64,000 bases of DNA from UBA1738 sp045580145. Lineage in GTDB: Bacteria > Bacillota > Clostridia > UBA1381. The number at the start of each line of letters is the position of its first letter. Position 1 is the stretch's first letter. Shown here piece after piece: positions 1-7,374 of the stretch. The stretch spans positions 1 through 64,000 of the forward strand of contig JAZNNI010000093.1 of the NCBI GenBank assembly GCA_045580145.1. The letters are read 5' to 3'. The notes under the pieces were generated by a model that worked only from the letters and a program-made list of their open reading frames with translations, did no database searches and was not told the origin of the DNA. Made by a program: the position numbers and the translations under genes.

Positions 1-296
1 ATAACTTCATCAAATTCGATAGGAAAAAGCCTGTCTGAGTTATCAAGAACAAGACTTACTTCGGCAAAATTGAGTGGCTTTCTTGTCTGAGTTCCATTAA
101 AAATAACGTCCTGCATATTTGCACCACGAAGACTTTTTGCACTCATTTCACCCATAACCCAGCGTATAGCGTCTGAAATATTGCTCTTTCCGCTGCCATT
201 TGGTCCGACAACGCCTGTTATTCCATTTTCAAAATTCAGGACAGTTTTGTCAGCAAATGACTTAAACCCCTGCATTTCAATCCTTTTCAGATACAA
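1..296 (-). CDS. smc: Chromosome segregation ATPase SMC, N-terminal part (cut by window edge)
   Basis: The visible 98 codons are the N-terminal ATP-binding head of SMC, which as a coiled-coil dimer compacts and segregates the chromosome. The Walker A motif GPNGSGKSN sits at residues 31-39, within the typical opening in which a residue run like QGFKSFADKT precedes it. I place the start at the TTG of position 296, because an in-frame stop lies directly upstream at 297-299, the peptide then opens MYLKRIE as in the family, and an AAGGAA ribosome site lies a suitable distance upstream. The gene starts 7 bases after the radical SAM gene, so it is the last visible member of the acpP-rnc operon. The rest of the protein (over 1000 residues in the family) is outside the window. 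Confidence 0.95.
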   Translation of the reverse strand, partial: MYLKRIEMQGFKSFADKTVLNFENGITGVVGPNGSGKSNISDAIRWVMGEMSAKSLRGANMQDVIFNGTQTRKPLNFAEVSLVLDNSDRLFPIEFDEV

Positions 297-303
297 TTAA
301 AAC

Positions 304-1308
304 TCATTCCTTCCAAACTTTTACATCACCTTTTGAAAGACTCTCATTCGCCTTTATTTTAAGGTCGATGCCGAAATTCTCTTTTATCTTTATAATATTT
401 TTTTTCTTATTTCCAATGGCCTTTGAAATTTCGCGCGGATTAACGCAAATTACGTCTGTACCCTTATTTTCACAAAGGACCTTTGAAATTTTATCGTAGT
501 ATATTTCACTTTCAACAAGCTCTCCAAAAGCACTGTGGAAAGGGCCTGCCACGACTGAGCCGTTTTCACAAATCTCATCGGTGGTACAAAGCGAAATACG
601 TATCACGTCAATGTTACTCTCCCGAAAAGCCTTTAAAAGCTTGCTTGACAGCTGCACCGCCTCGTCAAGCTTCTGCGGAGCATATTTTCCGTTTTTGTAG
701 AGCCTGCAAAGACCAGTACCCTCAAGCACAAGTGTTGGATAAATACGCACAAAATCAGGCTTTAAGGCAATTATTTTATGTGCGGTTTCGATTGATTTTT
801 CAGGTGTGTCCCCAGGCAATCCCGTCATCATCTGAAGTCCCAATCTAAATGGGTATTTCTTTATAAGTTTAACTGCTTCTTCAACAGTTTTCGCAGTATG
901 CCCGCGGTTTGATGCTGCTAAAACCTCATCATCCATAGATTGAACACCAAGCTCAATCGAAGTAACCCCATACTTTAACAGCCTGTCCAAAATTTCCTCA
1001 GAGATATAGTCAGGACGCGTAGAAAGACGAATCCCATCAACATCTCCGCTTTCTATAAATTTGTGTGCTTCTTCTAAAAATTCGCACTGCTTTTCCTCTG
1101 AAATACCTGTAAAGCTGCCTCCAAAAAAGGCAACCTCAACATAGCGTCCGCACTCAGGTAATGTCTCCAAGTGTTCTCTAATAATTTTTGAAATTTCAGA
1201 TTTTGTTATAGATGTGTCACTACCCGTGATTTTTCGCTGATTACAGAAAATACAATCAAATGGGCAGCCCTCATGAGGCACAAAAATAGGAATATTATAC
1301 CACTTCAT
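304..1308 (-). CDS. Radical SAM protein, Elp3/YhcC-like
   Basis: This 334-residue protein is a radical S-adenosylmethionine enzyme. The iron-sulfur motif C-PFD-C-IF-C (CX3CX2C) lies near residues 15-22, followed by FFGGSFTG and the SAM-binding ELGVQSMDD segment, an arrangement typical of Elp3-related proteins. Its start overlaps the rnc stop as ATGA, so the two are probably translationally coupled. A member of this family is often found between rnc and smc in Clostridia. There is no acetyltransferase domain, so it is not full-length Elp3. The substrate is unknown; a role in RNA modification is only suggested by the family and the neighbour rnc. Confidence 0.85.
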   Translation of the reverse strand: MKWYNIPIFVPHEGCPFDCIFCNQRKITGSDTSITKSEISKIIREHLETLPECGRYVEVAFFGGSFTGISEEKQCEFLEEAHKFIESGDVDGIRLSTRPDYISEEILDRLLKYGVTSIELGVQSMDDEVLAASNRGHTAKTVEEAVKLIKKYPFRLGLQMMTGLPGDTPEKSIETAHKIIALKPDFVRIYPTLVLEGTGLCRLYKNGKYAPQKLDEAVQLSSKLLKAFRESNIDVIRISLCTTDEICENGSVVAGPFHSAFGELVESEIYYDKISKVLCENKGTDVICVNPREISKAIGNKKKNIIKIKENFGIDLKIKANESLSKGDVKVWKE

Positions 1309-1970
1309 AGAATTTCCAAAGCATTTCGGGCAGCTTCTTGTTCCGCTTCCTTCTTACTTTTTCCCTCACCTTTCGCAATATGCTCTCCATCCACTAATAC
1401 TGCACAGACAAAATGCTTATTATGATCAGGTCCGCTTTCGCTTATAAGCTCATATGTCACCTTACCACGTGCACCCTTTTGGGTATGTTCCTGAAGCATA
1501 GTCTTATAGTCTCCGAACATTTGCTTTCCTGATACTTTTGAAAGCTCATCCTCCATAACCGACAAAAGCCACTTCTTGGCAGTTTCAAAGTTGCTATCCA
1601 AAAAAATTGCGGCTAAAAGTGCCTCAAAAGCATCAGAAACCAGCGAAGGTCTTTGTCTTCCTCCGCTGAGTTCTTCACCGCGTCCAAGCTTTATATACTC
1701 AGGAAGCCCTATCTTTTTTGCCAATCCGAAAAGTCCTTGCTCACATACTAAAGATGCACGAATTTTACTCAAGTCTCCCTCATCATTTTTTGAATGCGCT
1801 AAAAATAAATTTTCACTGACCACAAGGCTCAGCACTGAATCTCCCAAAAATTCAAGGCGTTCATTACTCTCTGAGTGCCTTTCATTTGCGAAAGAGCTGT
1901 GTGCAAGTGCTTTTTCAAGATAATCCTTATTTTTAAATGTATATCCTATTTTCTGCTCAATATCAATCAT
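1305..1970 (-). CDS. rnc: Ribonuclease III
   Basis: RNase III cleaves double-stranded RNA during rRNA maturation and mRNA turnover. The signature NERLEFLGDS is at residues 36-45, giving catalytic acids E40, D44, D113 and E116 when counted from the ATG at 1970. A double-stranded RNA-binding domain fills the C-terminal third (about 150-221), with KGEGKSKKEAEQEAA near its end. Upstream in-frame TTG (1982) and GTG (1979) codons exist, but the ATG gives the usual N-terminus, directly into the first helix, with GGTGA six bases upstream. The operon order acpP-rnc-smc is common in Firmicutes. The reading frame starts 15 bases after the acpP stop. Confidence 0.96.
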   Translation of the reverse strand: MIDIEQKIGYTFKNKDYLEKALAHSSFANERHSESNERLEFLGDSVLSLVVSENLFLAHSKNDEGDLSKIRASLVCEQGLFGLAKKIGLPEYIKLGRGEELSGGRQRPSLVSDAFEALLAAIFLDSNFETAKKWLLSVMEDELSKVSGKQMFGDYKTMLQEHTQKGARGKVTYELISESGPDHNKHFVCAVLVDGEHIAKGEGKSKKEAEQEAARNALEIL

Positions 1971-1985
1971 TAAGTTCACCAACCA

Positions 1986-2222
1986 TTAATCTACGTCAGC
2001 ATTTTCCTTTATGTAATTAACTGCATCTTCAACAGTTGAAATTGTTTCTACCTCATCATCAGGAATTTCAATGCCATACTCTGATTCCATCGCCATTATA
2101 AGCTCAACCAAATCAAGAGAATCAGCTCCTAAATCCTCAATAAATGATGCTCCCATTGTTACTTCCTTAGCATCTACGCCAAGCTGTTCTACAAGAATTT
2201 CTTTTACTTTTTCAAATACCAT
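1986..2222 (-). CDS. acpP: Acyl carrier protein
   Basis: A 78-residue acidic acyl carrier protein that carries growing fatty acids on a 4'-phosphopantetheine arm. The attachment serine is S35 in the motif GADSLDLVEL. The start is the ATG at 2222, preceded by GGAGGAAGTAGTT; the longer open frame upstream runs into the promoter and is not coding. The other fatty acid synthesis genes are not in the window. The gene heads the acpP-rnc-radical SAM-smc operon and has its own promoter at 2269-2297. Confidence 0.97.
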   Translation of the reverse strand: MVFEKVKEILVEQLGVDAKEVTMGASFIEDLGADSLDLVELIMAMESEYGIEIPDDEVETISTVEDAVNYIKENADVD

Positions 2223-2268
2223 AACTACTTCCTCCTGTTTGTAATATATGTATAATGTACCATTCTTT

Positions 2269-2297
2269 ATTATATAACAATAATTTGTCTTTTGCAA
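2269..2297 (-). promoter_or_regulatory. Promoter of the acpP-rnc-smc operon
   Basis: Reading the minus strand, TTGCAA (2297-2292) and TATAAT (2274-2269) are separated by 17 bases. The leader to the acpP ATG is about 40 bases. Confidence 0.75.
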
Positions 2298-2331
2298 CAG
2301 TTTTTTGCTATAATTTAGATTAATGAAAAAC

Positions 2332-2360
2332 AAAATAACTGCCCCCTGAGCAGTTATTTT
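2332..2360 (-). terminator. Terminator after mnmA
   Basis: An 11-bp perfect stem AAAATAACTGC/GCAGTTATTTT with a 7-base loop lies just past the mnmA stop. On the minus strand it is followed by a T-rich run (TTTTGTTTTTC). Confidence 0.85.
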
Positions 2361-2368
2361 TGTTATAT

Positions 2369-3424
2369 TTATACTATCGTTCCGCCACCAAGCACTATGT
2401 CGCCATCATAAAAAACAACCGCTTGTCCTTTTGCAACGGCACGTTGCGGGCTTTTGAACTCAATATGTGCAGAATTCTTCCCTGTAATCTCTATCTTGGC
2501 TTCCTCTTCTTTTTGATTATATCTTATTCTCGCCTTTGCAGTAAAGCTTTCGGGAGGATTATCAAATGCAATCCAGTTTATACCCTCAGCATCAAGGCTT
2601 TTTGAAAACAGTTCTTCATTAGAGCAAAGTAGAACCTCATTTTTTTCAATATCCTTCCTGCATACATACATAGGAGCAGGGAGTGCAAGACCAAGCCCTT
2701 TTCGTTGACCTATAGTATACCTTATGATTCCCTTATGCTCACCTAAAATCTTGCCTGTTTTATCCACAAAATTTCCTGTTTTATATTTCTTGCCGCCATA
2801 TTCTTCAATAAATGTCGCATAATCTCCATCAGGCACAAAACAAATATCCTGACTATCATGCTTTTTCGCATTGACAAATCCATTTTCCTCAGCAATTTTC
2901 CGTACCTCGCTTTTTTCGTATCCTCCAAGCGGAAAAAGCGTATGAGCAAGCTGCTCTTGTGTTAGTGAATAAAGCACATAGCTCTGGTCCTTGCTTTCAT
3001 CCACCGCCTTTTTCAGGAGGTATCGCCCGCCGCTTCTCTCAATTCTTGCATAATGACCTGTTACAATGTAGTCATAACCAAGCTCATTCATACGATGCAA
3101 AAGCTTTTCAAACTTTAAATATCTGTTACAATCAATACACGGGTTTGGTGTCGCGCCTATTTCGTAGGAGTGTATAAATTTTTTTATTACCTTCTCATCG
3201 AACTCGTCCTTAAAATTAAAGACATAGTGCTCCATACCAAGCCTATGTGCAACCTGCTTCGCATCTTCAACATCACGTAGCGAGCAACAGGTATTTTCAG
3301 TTTCTTCCTCTTTATCAAAGAGCCTCATCGTAGCACCTATGCAGTCATACCCCTGTTTATTTATAAGGTACGCGCTGACTGCTGAGTCCACACCGCCGCT
3401 CATTGCTATAATCGCTTTTTTCAT
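2369..3424 (-). CDS. mnmA: tRNA-specific 2-thiouridylase MnmA
   Basis: MnmA installs sulfur at position 2 of the wobble uridine of tRNA-Lys, -Glu and -Gln. The PP-loop SGGVDS is at residues 9-14, the catalytic cysteine lies in NPCIDCNRYLKF (C99), and the second active-site cysteine is in DICFVPDGDY; QRKGLG marks the central domain. Length (351 residues) is normal. I use the ATG at 3424, which begins MKKAIIAMSGGVDS; an ATG six codons upstream, inside the end of cysK, is possible but gives an atypical extension. It lies 1 base after the cysK stop, so the two share a transcript; no IscS-type desulfurase is visible nearby. Confidence 0.95.
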   Translation of the reverse strand: MKKAIIAMSGGVDSAVSAYLINKQGYDCIGATMRLFDKEEETENTCCSLRDVEDAKQVAHRLGMEHYVFNFKDEFDEKVIKKFIHSYEIGATPNPCIDCNRYLKFEKLLHRMNELGYDYIVTGHYARIERSGGRYLLKKAVDESKDQSYVLYSLTQEQLAHTLFPLGGYEKSEVRKIAEENGFVNAKKHDSQDICFVPDGDYATFIEEYGGKKYKTGNFVDKTGKILGEHKGIIRYTIGQRKGLGLALPAPMYVCRKDIEKNEVLLCSNEELFSKSLDAEGINWIAFDNPPESFTAKARIRYNQKEEEAKIEITGKNSAHIEFKSPQRAVAKGQAVVFYDGDIVLGGGTIV

Positions 3425-3425
3425 A

Positions 3426-4364
3426 TCATACACCAATGTCAAACAATGTTGTTGACAAATATCTTTCTCCCGTATCAGGCAATATTACTACAATGTTTTT
3501 ATCTTTGTTTTCAGGTCTTTTTGCAATTTCTACTGCTGCTGAAAGTGCCGCTCCTGAAGAAATTCCTACTAACAATGCTTCCTTCTTCCCAAGCTCTCTT
3601 GCAGATTTATATGCATCCTCTGTCTTAACCGTCACGACCTCGTCCAGAATATCTTCATCAAGAACCTCCGGAATAAATCCTGCACCTATCCCTTGAATTC
3701 CGTGTGTACCCGCTTCGCCTTTTGTGAGAACCGGCGAATCGGCAGGCTCAACTCCAATAATTTTTATGTCCCTATTTTTAGATTTTAAATATTTTCCTGT
3801 CCCTGTTATTGTTCCACCTGTTCCGATTCCTGCAACCAAAATATCAACTGCTCCGTCTGTATCCTCCCAAATTTCAGGGCCTGTTGTCAAAAAATGAGCC
3901 TCGGCATTTGCAGGGTTTATAAACTGACCTGCGATAAAGCTGTTTGGAATAGTCTTAGAAAGCTCCTCTGCTTTTTTAATCGCGCCCTTCATTCCAAGCT
4001 TTCCGTCAGAGAGTATAAGCTCTGCACCATAAGCTGTCATAAGCATACGACGTTCCTTTGACATAGTATCGGGCATAACTATTATAACCTTGTATCCACG
4101 AACTGCCGCAATAGCCGCAAGTCCAATCCCTGTATTTCCCGAAGTCGGCTCAATTATTACAGTATCTTTATTTAAAATTCCTCTTGCTTCTACATCATCG
4201 AGCATTCCCTTTGCCGCTCTGTCCTTTATGCTTCCTGCAGGATTGAAAAATTCAACCTTCGCAAAAATATTTGCATAAAGGTTATTCTTTTCCTTAAATC
4301 TCGAAAGCTCTACAAGCGGTGTTCTTCCTACAAGTTCTTCCATTGATTTATATATTTTTGACAT
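3426..4364 (-). CDS. cysK: Cysteine synthase A (O-acetylserine sulfhydrylase)
   Basis: This PLP enzyme makes cysteine from O-acetylserine and sulfide. The cofactor lysine is K47 in PAGSIKDRAA; EPTSGNTGIGLA (substrate loop), GTGGTITGTGKYLK (phosphate binding) and VGISSGAALSA are all present. Length 312 matches CysK. The ribosome site GGAGTGAT is seven bases before ATG. The gene is read from a promoter at 4520-4548 through an unusual folded leader and is followed at once by mnmA, linking cysteine synthesis to tRNA thiolation. CysE is not in the window. Confidence 0.95.
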   Translation of the reverse strand: MSKIYKSMEELVGRTPLVELSRFKEKNNLYANIFAKVEFFNPAGSIKDRAAKGMLDDVEARGILNKDTVIIEPTSGNTGIGLAAIAAVRGYKVIIVMPDTMSKERRMLMTAYGAELILSDGKLGMKGAIKKAEELSKTIPNSFIAGQFINPANAEAHFLTTGPEIWEDTDGAVDILVAGIGTGGTITGTGKYLKSKNRDIKIIGVEPADSPVLTKGEAGTHGIQGIGAGFIPEVLDEDILDEVVTVKTEDAYKSARELGKKEALLVGISSGAALSAAVEIAKRPENKDKNIVVILPDTGERYLSTTLFDIGV

Positions 4365-4379
4365 TTTATCACTCCATTA

Positions 4380-4490
4380 TTATGATACAACAAATCCGGC
4401 AAAGCTATACAACGGAATTTCCTCAAGCTCTACCGAGCTTCCGCATAGCTTTCCGCCTCCGTGTATACGAGATATAATTTTTAGATGCAA
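4380..4490 (-). CDS. Possible 36-codon leader peptide upstream of cysK
   Basis: A stop-free frame runs from a TTG at 4490 to TAA at 4380-4382, 15 bases before the cysK start. It encodes a 36-residue peptide with a glycine-rich centre (HGGGKLCGSS, residues 10-19, one cysteine) and a hydrophobic end. No ATG is available, since an in-frame stop lies four codons upstream of the TTG. The only ribosome-site-like bases (AAAGAG) touch the start codon, so translation is uncertain. The same DNA folds strongly as RNA (see 4398-4457). It could be a cysteine-responsive leader peptide, or simply the open frame of a structured leader. Confidence 0.35.
   Translation of the reverse strand: MHLKIISRIHGGGKLCGSSVELEEIPLYSFAGFVVS
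4398..4457 (-). promoter_or_regulatory. Folded leader RNA of cysK-mnmA
   Basis: Two nested inverted repeats lie between the promoter and cysK: outer AAAGCTAT (4401-4408) with ATAGCTTT (4445-4452), flanked by GGC/GCC, and inner AAGCTC (4425-4430) with GAGCTT (4435-4440). No T-run follows, so it is not an ordinary terminator. I do not recognise a named riboswitch. Confidence 0.45.
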
Positions 4491-4519
4491 CTCTTTTTTG
4501 CAATCAACTATAATGATTA

Positions 4520-4548
4520 ATTATATCACATCTTATAAAATTAATCAA
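4520..4548 (-). promoter_or_regulatory. Promoter of cysK-mnmA
   Basis: On the minus strand TTGATT (4548-4543), a 17-base spacer and TATAAT (4525-4520). The transcript would begin near 4512, leaving a leader of about 150 bases before cysK. Confidence 0.7.
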
Positions 4549-4564
4549 TCTAATGTCAACAAAA

Positions 4565-4594
4565 ATACCCACGCAAATTATATAACGTGGGTAT
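4565..4594 (-). terminator. Terminator of the sugar operon
   Basis: A 9-bp perfect stem ATACCCACG/CGTGGGTAT directly after the TIM-like gene, followed on the minus strand by TTTTTGTTG. Confidence 0.85.
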
Positions 4595-4600
4595 CTTGTA

Positions 4601-5293
4601 TTATTGCATATCCTTCTGTGCTCTTTTTAGTGCATCAAGCATCTCGATAATCTTTCCTTCTCTGCTTGGAGCATTTAAGATTCCGCTTGTTCCACCACTT
4701 CCGTGGGCACCTTCCATAACTACTTTGTAAACATCATCACCTGTGCTTACACCTGCTGCCTGAAGAATTAAAATATCTTCGCTGACAGATTTAACTGCCG
4801 CATTTGTGGCATGGATATATTCATCACTGCTGGTACTTCCCGTACCTATAAGGCTGGTCGGCTCACATATCATCATATCAGGGCCAAGCTGTGCAACTGC
4901 CTTTGCCGCCTCAGGAGTATCACAGCACACAATCGTTACCAAATCAAGCTCATTTGCACGCTTCATTGTCCTGTCAAGCTCCTCTATCTTTAAGGAATGC
5001 TCTGCATGGTTTAAAACCACCGCCTGAGCTCCTGCATCCTTCACACCTTCCGGCAAGATATGTCCCATTCCTCTTCCCGGAACAATTCCGTCCATATGCT
5101 GAGCTGTAACAATTACATTTTTTGTAGCTTCTGCAACCTGACGAAGATCAACGTGCTGGGCTGTAAAGATAATGTCAAGGTCATATTCCTCTGAAAGTCT
5201 GTCACAAATCTTTGCAAGCTCTAGTGATTCTTTTCCATAAATATACGCTTTTGGATTTACTATCAAAAATGGTGTTCTTATTTTTCTTTTCAT
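4601..5293 (-). CDS. Triosephosphate isomerase-like sugar phosphate isomerase
   Basis: A 230-residue member of the triosephosphate isomerase fold. The three catalytic positions are recognisable: K15 in NPKAY, H96 in NHAEHS and E144 in EPTSLIGTG, with the phosphate loop GSGGTSG near the end. It is shorter and more divergent than the roughly 250-residue glycolytic enzyme, and the NWKMN and NHSERR signatures are altered. TIM paralogs in sugar operons are known as isomerases of other ketose/aldose phosphates, such as erythrulose phosphate. As the last gene of a kinase-epimerase-aldolase operon it probably handles the three- or four-carbon product. It could also be the cell's only TIM; the rest of the genome would decide. 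Ribosome site AAGGAGGG. Confidence 0.8.
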   Translation of the reverse strand: MKRKIRTPFLIVNPKAYIYGKESLELAKICDRLSEEYDLDIIFTAQHVDLRQVAEATKNVIVTAQHMDGIVPGRGMGHILPEGVKDAGAQAVVLNHAEHSLKIEELDRTMKRANELDLVTIVCCDTPEAAKAVAQLGPDMMICEPTSLIGTGSTSSDEYIHATNAAVKSVSEDILILQAAGVSTGDDVYKVVMEGAHGSGGTSGILNAPSREGKIIEMLDALKRAQKDMQ

Positions 5294-5306
5294 TTATGCG
5301 CCCTCC

Positions 5307-5828
5307 TTATTCCCCGATAACTATAATCTTACATTTACGAGTCCTTGCACGAGTGCGGTCAAAATCTGCAAAATATATGTAACCTGTCGTTCCGACACCG
5401 AGCTTTCCACCATCAACATCAAATGTCTGACTTGACCCCAAAAGTGTTGCTTTTAAGTGTGCATCTCCATTCCATAGAGCTGTGCGGTCGCCATTTGGAA
5501 GATACTCTTCCGCATTAGGCCACGACGCAACCGCCTTATAGTGTTCTTCACCCGGATAAAGGTATATATCCTCTTTAGTCTGGTCAGGGAATAGCTTTGA
5601 CAAAACATTATTTAAGTCAACCTGCAAAAATTCTTCGCCATCTTCTGTGAAATCATGCACAAATTCCTCAAAAAACACACTACAGGTTGTATGCGGCGAA
5701 ATTACTGAGCAAATTCCATTTTTTATCCCGCTTTTTTCTATCGCTTCCTTTACCATTGGTGTGATGTTAACGTATGTAGGTGTCGTTCCGTGTGACTTGA
5801 CCTGGATTGTTTCTTTATAAACTGCCAT
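5307..5828 (-). CDS. YjbQ/UPF0047 family protein, long form
   Basis: A 173-residue YjbQ (UPF0047) protein. The family hallmark PHTTCSVFF is near residue 45, and the C-terminal half has the conserved GDAHLKATLLGSS and the glycine-rich G-x-LGVGTTGYIYFADFD block. Family members are usually about 130-140 residues; the extra length lies between these blocks (about residues 70-110, LYPGEEHYKAVASWP region). E. coli YjbQ has weak thiamine-phosphate synthase activity, which is unlikely to be the task here. Its place between an aldolase and a TIM-like isomerase suggests a role on a sugar phosphate, but the reaction is unknown. Confidence 0.8.
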   Translation of the reverse strand: MAVYKETIQVKSHGTTPTYVNITPMVKEAIEKSGIKNGICSVISPHTTCSVFFEEFVHDFTEDGEEFLQVDLNNVLSKLFPDQTKEDIYLYPGEEHYKAVASWPNAEEYLPNGDRTALWNGDAHLKATLLGSSQTFDVDGGKLGVGTTGYIYFADFDRTRARTRKCKIIVIGE

Positions 5829-5847
5829 CTTATTTACCTCTCAAAAT

Positions 5848-6693
5848 TTATATTTTTTTAGTAGCAAATACTGAATAATAATGCTTAAGGCACTTCTTCA
5901 TTCCTTCTCTTGCAAGCATTCTGTGCTCTAAGTAATTATCAGCATTCTTGTCATCAATTTCCTGCTTTGCTGCCACCAAGAAATCTGTGTATATATTAAT
6001 CTTTGCAATACCACCTGTTGCGCATCTATTAAGGTTTTCATCGCCTGATGATGAACCTCCGTGCAGAACAAGCGGAGTATCAACAGCTTCATAAATTTCT
6101 TTCAGACGCTCAAAATTTATTTCAGGAATTCCCTTATAGAGTCCGTGCGCTGTTCCGATTGAGATTGCAAGTGAATCGACATTTGTTTGCTTTACAAACT
6201 CAATAGCAGATTCAACAGTAGTATAACGTGAATCATCCGCATTTGCACTTTCGCTCACACCTATATTTTCACCAACACCAACGTGACCTATTTCAGCTTC
6301 AACCACAACACCCCGTGCGTGTGCATACTCTATAATATCCTTTGTCTTCTCAACATTATCTTGGAAGCTTTCCGTAGATGCATCAATCATTACAGAAGTA
6401 AAGCCCAAATCAATAGCTTTTTTTATAATGCTCGGCGTTGTTCCGTGGTCAAGGTGCAAAATTACAGGCACAGATGCTTCCTCTGCATATTTTTTACCCA
6501 TAATTGCTGCATCCTCTAAGCTTATATTAGGGCTTATGTGTGCCTCTGCCAATGCAACAATTATTGGGAGCCCCAGTTCCTCAGCCGCCTCAATATGCCA
6601 GCGAAGTGAATCGATATCAATAAAATTCGCCGACGGAATTGCAAATTTCTTTTCTCTTGCAATTTTAAAAATTTCCTTTGATGTTACTAACAT
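5848..6693 (-). CDS. Class II (zinc) ketose-phosphate aldolase
   Basis: A 281-residue zinc-dependent aldolase of the fructose-bisphosphate/tagatose-bisphosphate family. Visible residues are D82 (proton transfer) and zinc ligand H83 in HLDHG, E134 in EAEIGHVG, zinc ligands H183 (GTAHG) and H211 (LHGGSSSG). It would split a ketose phosphate into DHAP and an aldehyde. It is a paralog of the glycolytic-type aldolase at 21304-22167, differing in GTAHGLYKG versus GNIHGKYPE and in the loop after LHGG, so its substrate probably differs from fructose 1,6-bisphosphate. It is the third gene of the five-gene operon. Confidence 0.88.
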   Translation of the reverse strand: MLVTSKEIFKIAREKKFAIPSANFIDIDSLRWHIEAAEELGLPIIVALAEAHISPNISLEDAAIMGKKYAEEASVPVILHLDHGTTPSIIKKAIDLGFTSVMIDASTESFQDNVEKTKDIIEYAHARGVVVEAEIGHVGVGENIGVSESANADDSRYTTVESAIEFVKQTNVDSLAISIGTAHGLYKGIPEINFERLKEIYEAVDTPLVLHGGSSSGDENLNRCATGGIAKINIYTDFLVAAKQEIDDKNADNYLEHRMLAREGMKKCLKHYYSVFATKKI

Positions 6694-6718
6694 TACGTTT
6701 TCCTCTGCCTTTCATATT

Positions 6719-7366
6719 TTATATATTTCTTAATGTGCGTACCGTTTCCTCGATATTGTCACTATAGAAAACATAGCTTCCCGCAATAAGTACGTCCGCT
6801 CCCAAATCCTTCAGCTTGCGGCCCGTTTCAAGATTTACTCCGCCGTCAATAACCACAGGAATGGAATATCCTCTTTCTTTCATCATTTTTTTCAGGATAA
6901 CAAGCTTTTCATATACACTTTCTTCAAAAGTTTGCTTTTCATAGCCCGGTTCTACACTCATAAGAATTATTCTGTCTATATGGTGTAATAAGTATCTTAA
7001 GCCTTCTACTCCGTATGCAGGGCCTATACCAATTCCGGCTTTCATCCCTTTTTCCCTTATTCTCTTTAAAAGGTTCACAGGATTATGGCACGCATCAAGC
7101 TGAAACGTGAATATATCCGCTCCCGCATCTGCAAACATATCAAGGTATTGCTCGGGTCTTAAAACTTCTAAATGAACTGAAAGAGGAATTTTTGTTATCC
7201 TCTTTAAATCGCTCACCATACGCGGCCCGAATGTCATATTATTTACATACACACCGTCCATTATGTCAATGTGCAGATAATCTGCCCCGCCCTTTTGCGC
7301 CTCTATGACCTGTTCGCCAATCTTGGTCATATCACAAGATAATATTGAAGGTTCTATCTGTATCAT
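6719..7366 (-). CDS. Ribulose-phosphate 3-epimerase-like protein
   Basis: A 215-residue epimerase of the RPE/AlsE family (TIM barrel, divalent metal). PSILSCD, H32 and D34 in HIDIMDG, H66 in VHLEV and the aspartate of VIDGGV give the metal site and acid/base pair. Signature loops depart from ordinary RPE: VHLM becomes VHLE and MSVNPGFGGQ becomes MSVEPGYEKQ. That points to a substrate other than ribulose 5-phosphate, as in allulose-6-phosphate epimerase. It starts 8 bases after the kinase stop, so the two are co-translated. Confidence 0.85.
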   Translation of the reverse strand: MIQIEPSILSCDMTKIGEQVIEAQKGGADYLHIDIMDGVYVNNMTFGPRMVSDLKRITKIPLSVHLEVLRPEQYLDMFADAGADIFTFQLDACHNPVNLLKRIREKGMKAGIGIGPAYGVEGLRYLLHHIDRIILMSVEPGYEKQTFEESVYEKLVILKKMMKERGYSIPVVIDGGVNLETGRKLKDLGADVLIAGSYVFYSDNIEETVRTLRNI

Positions 7367-7374
7367 TTCTTCCC

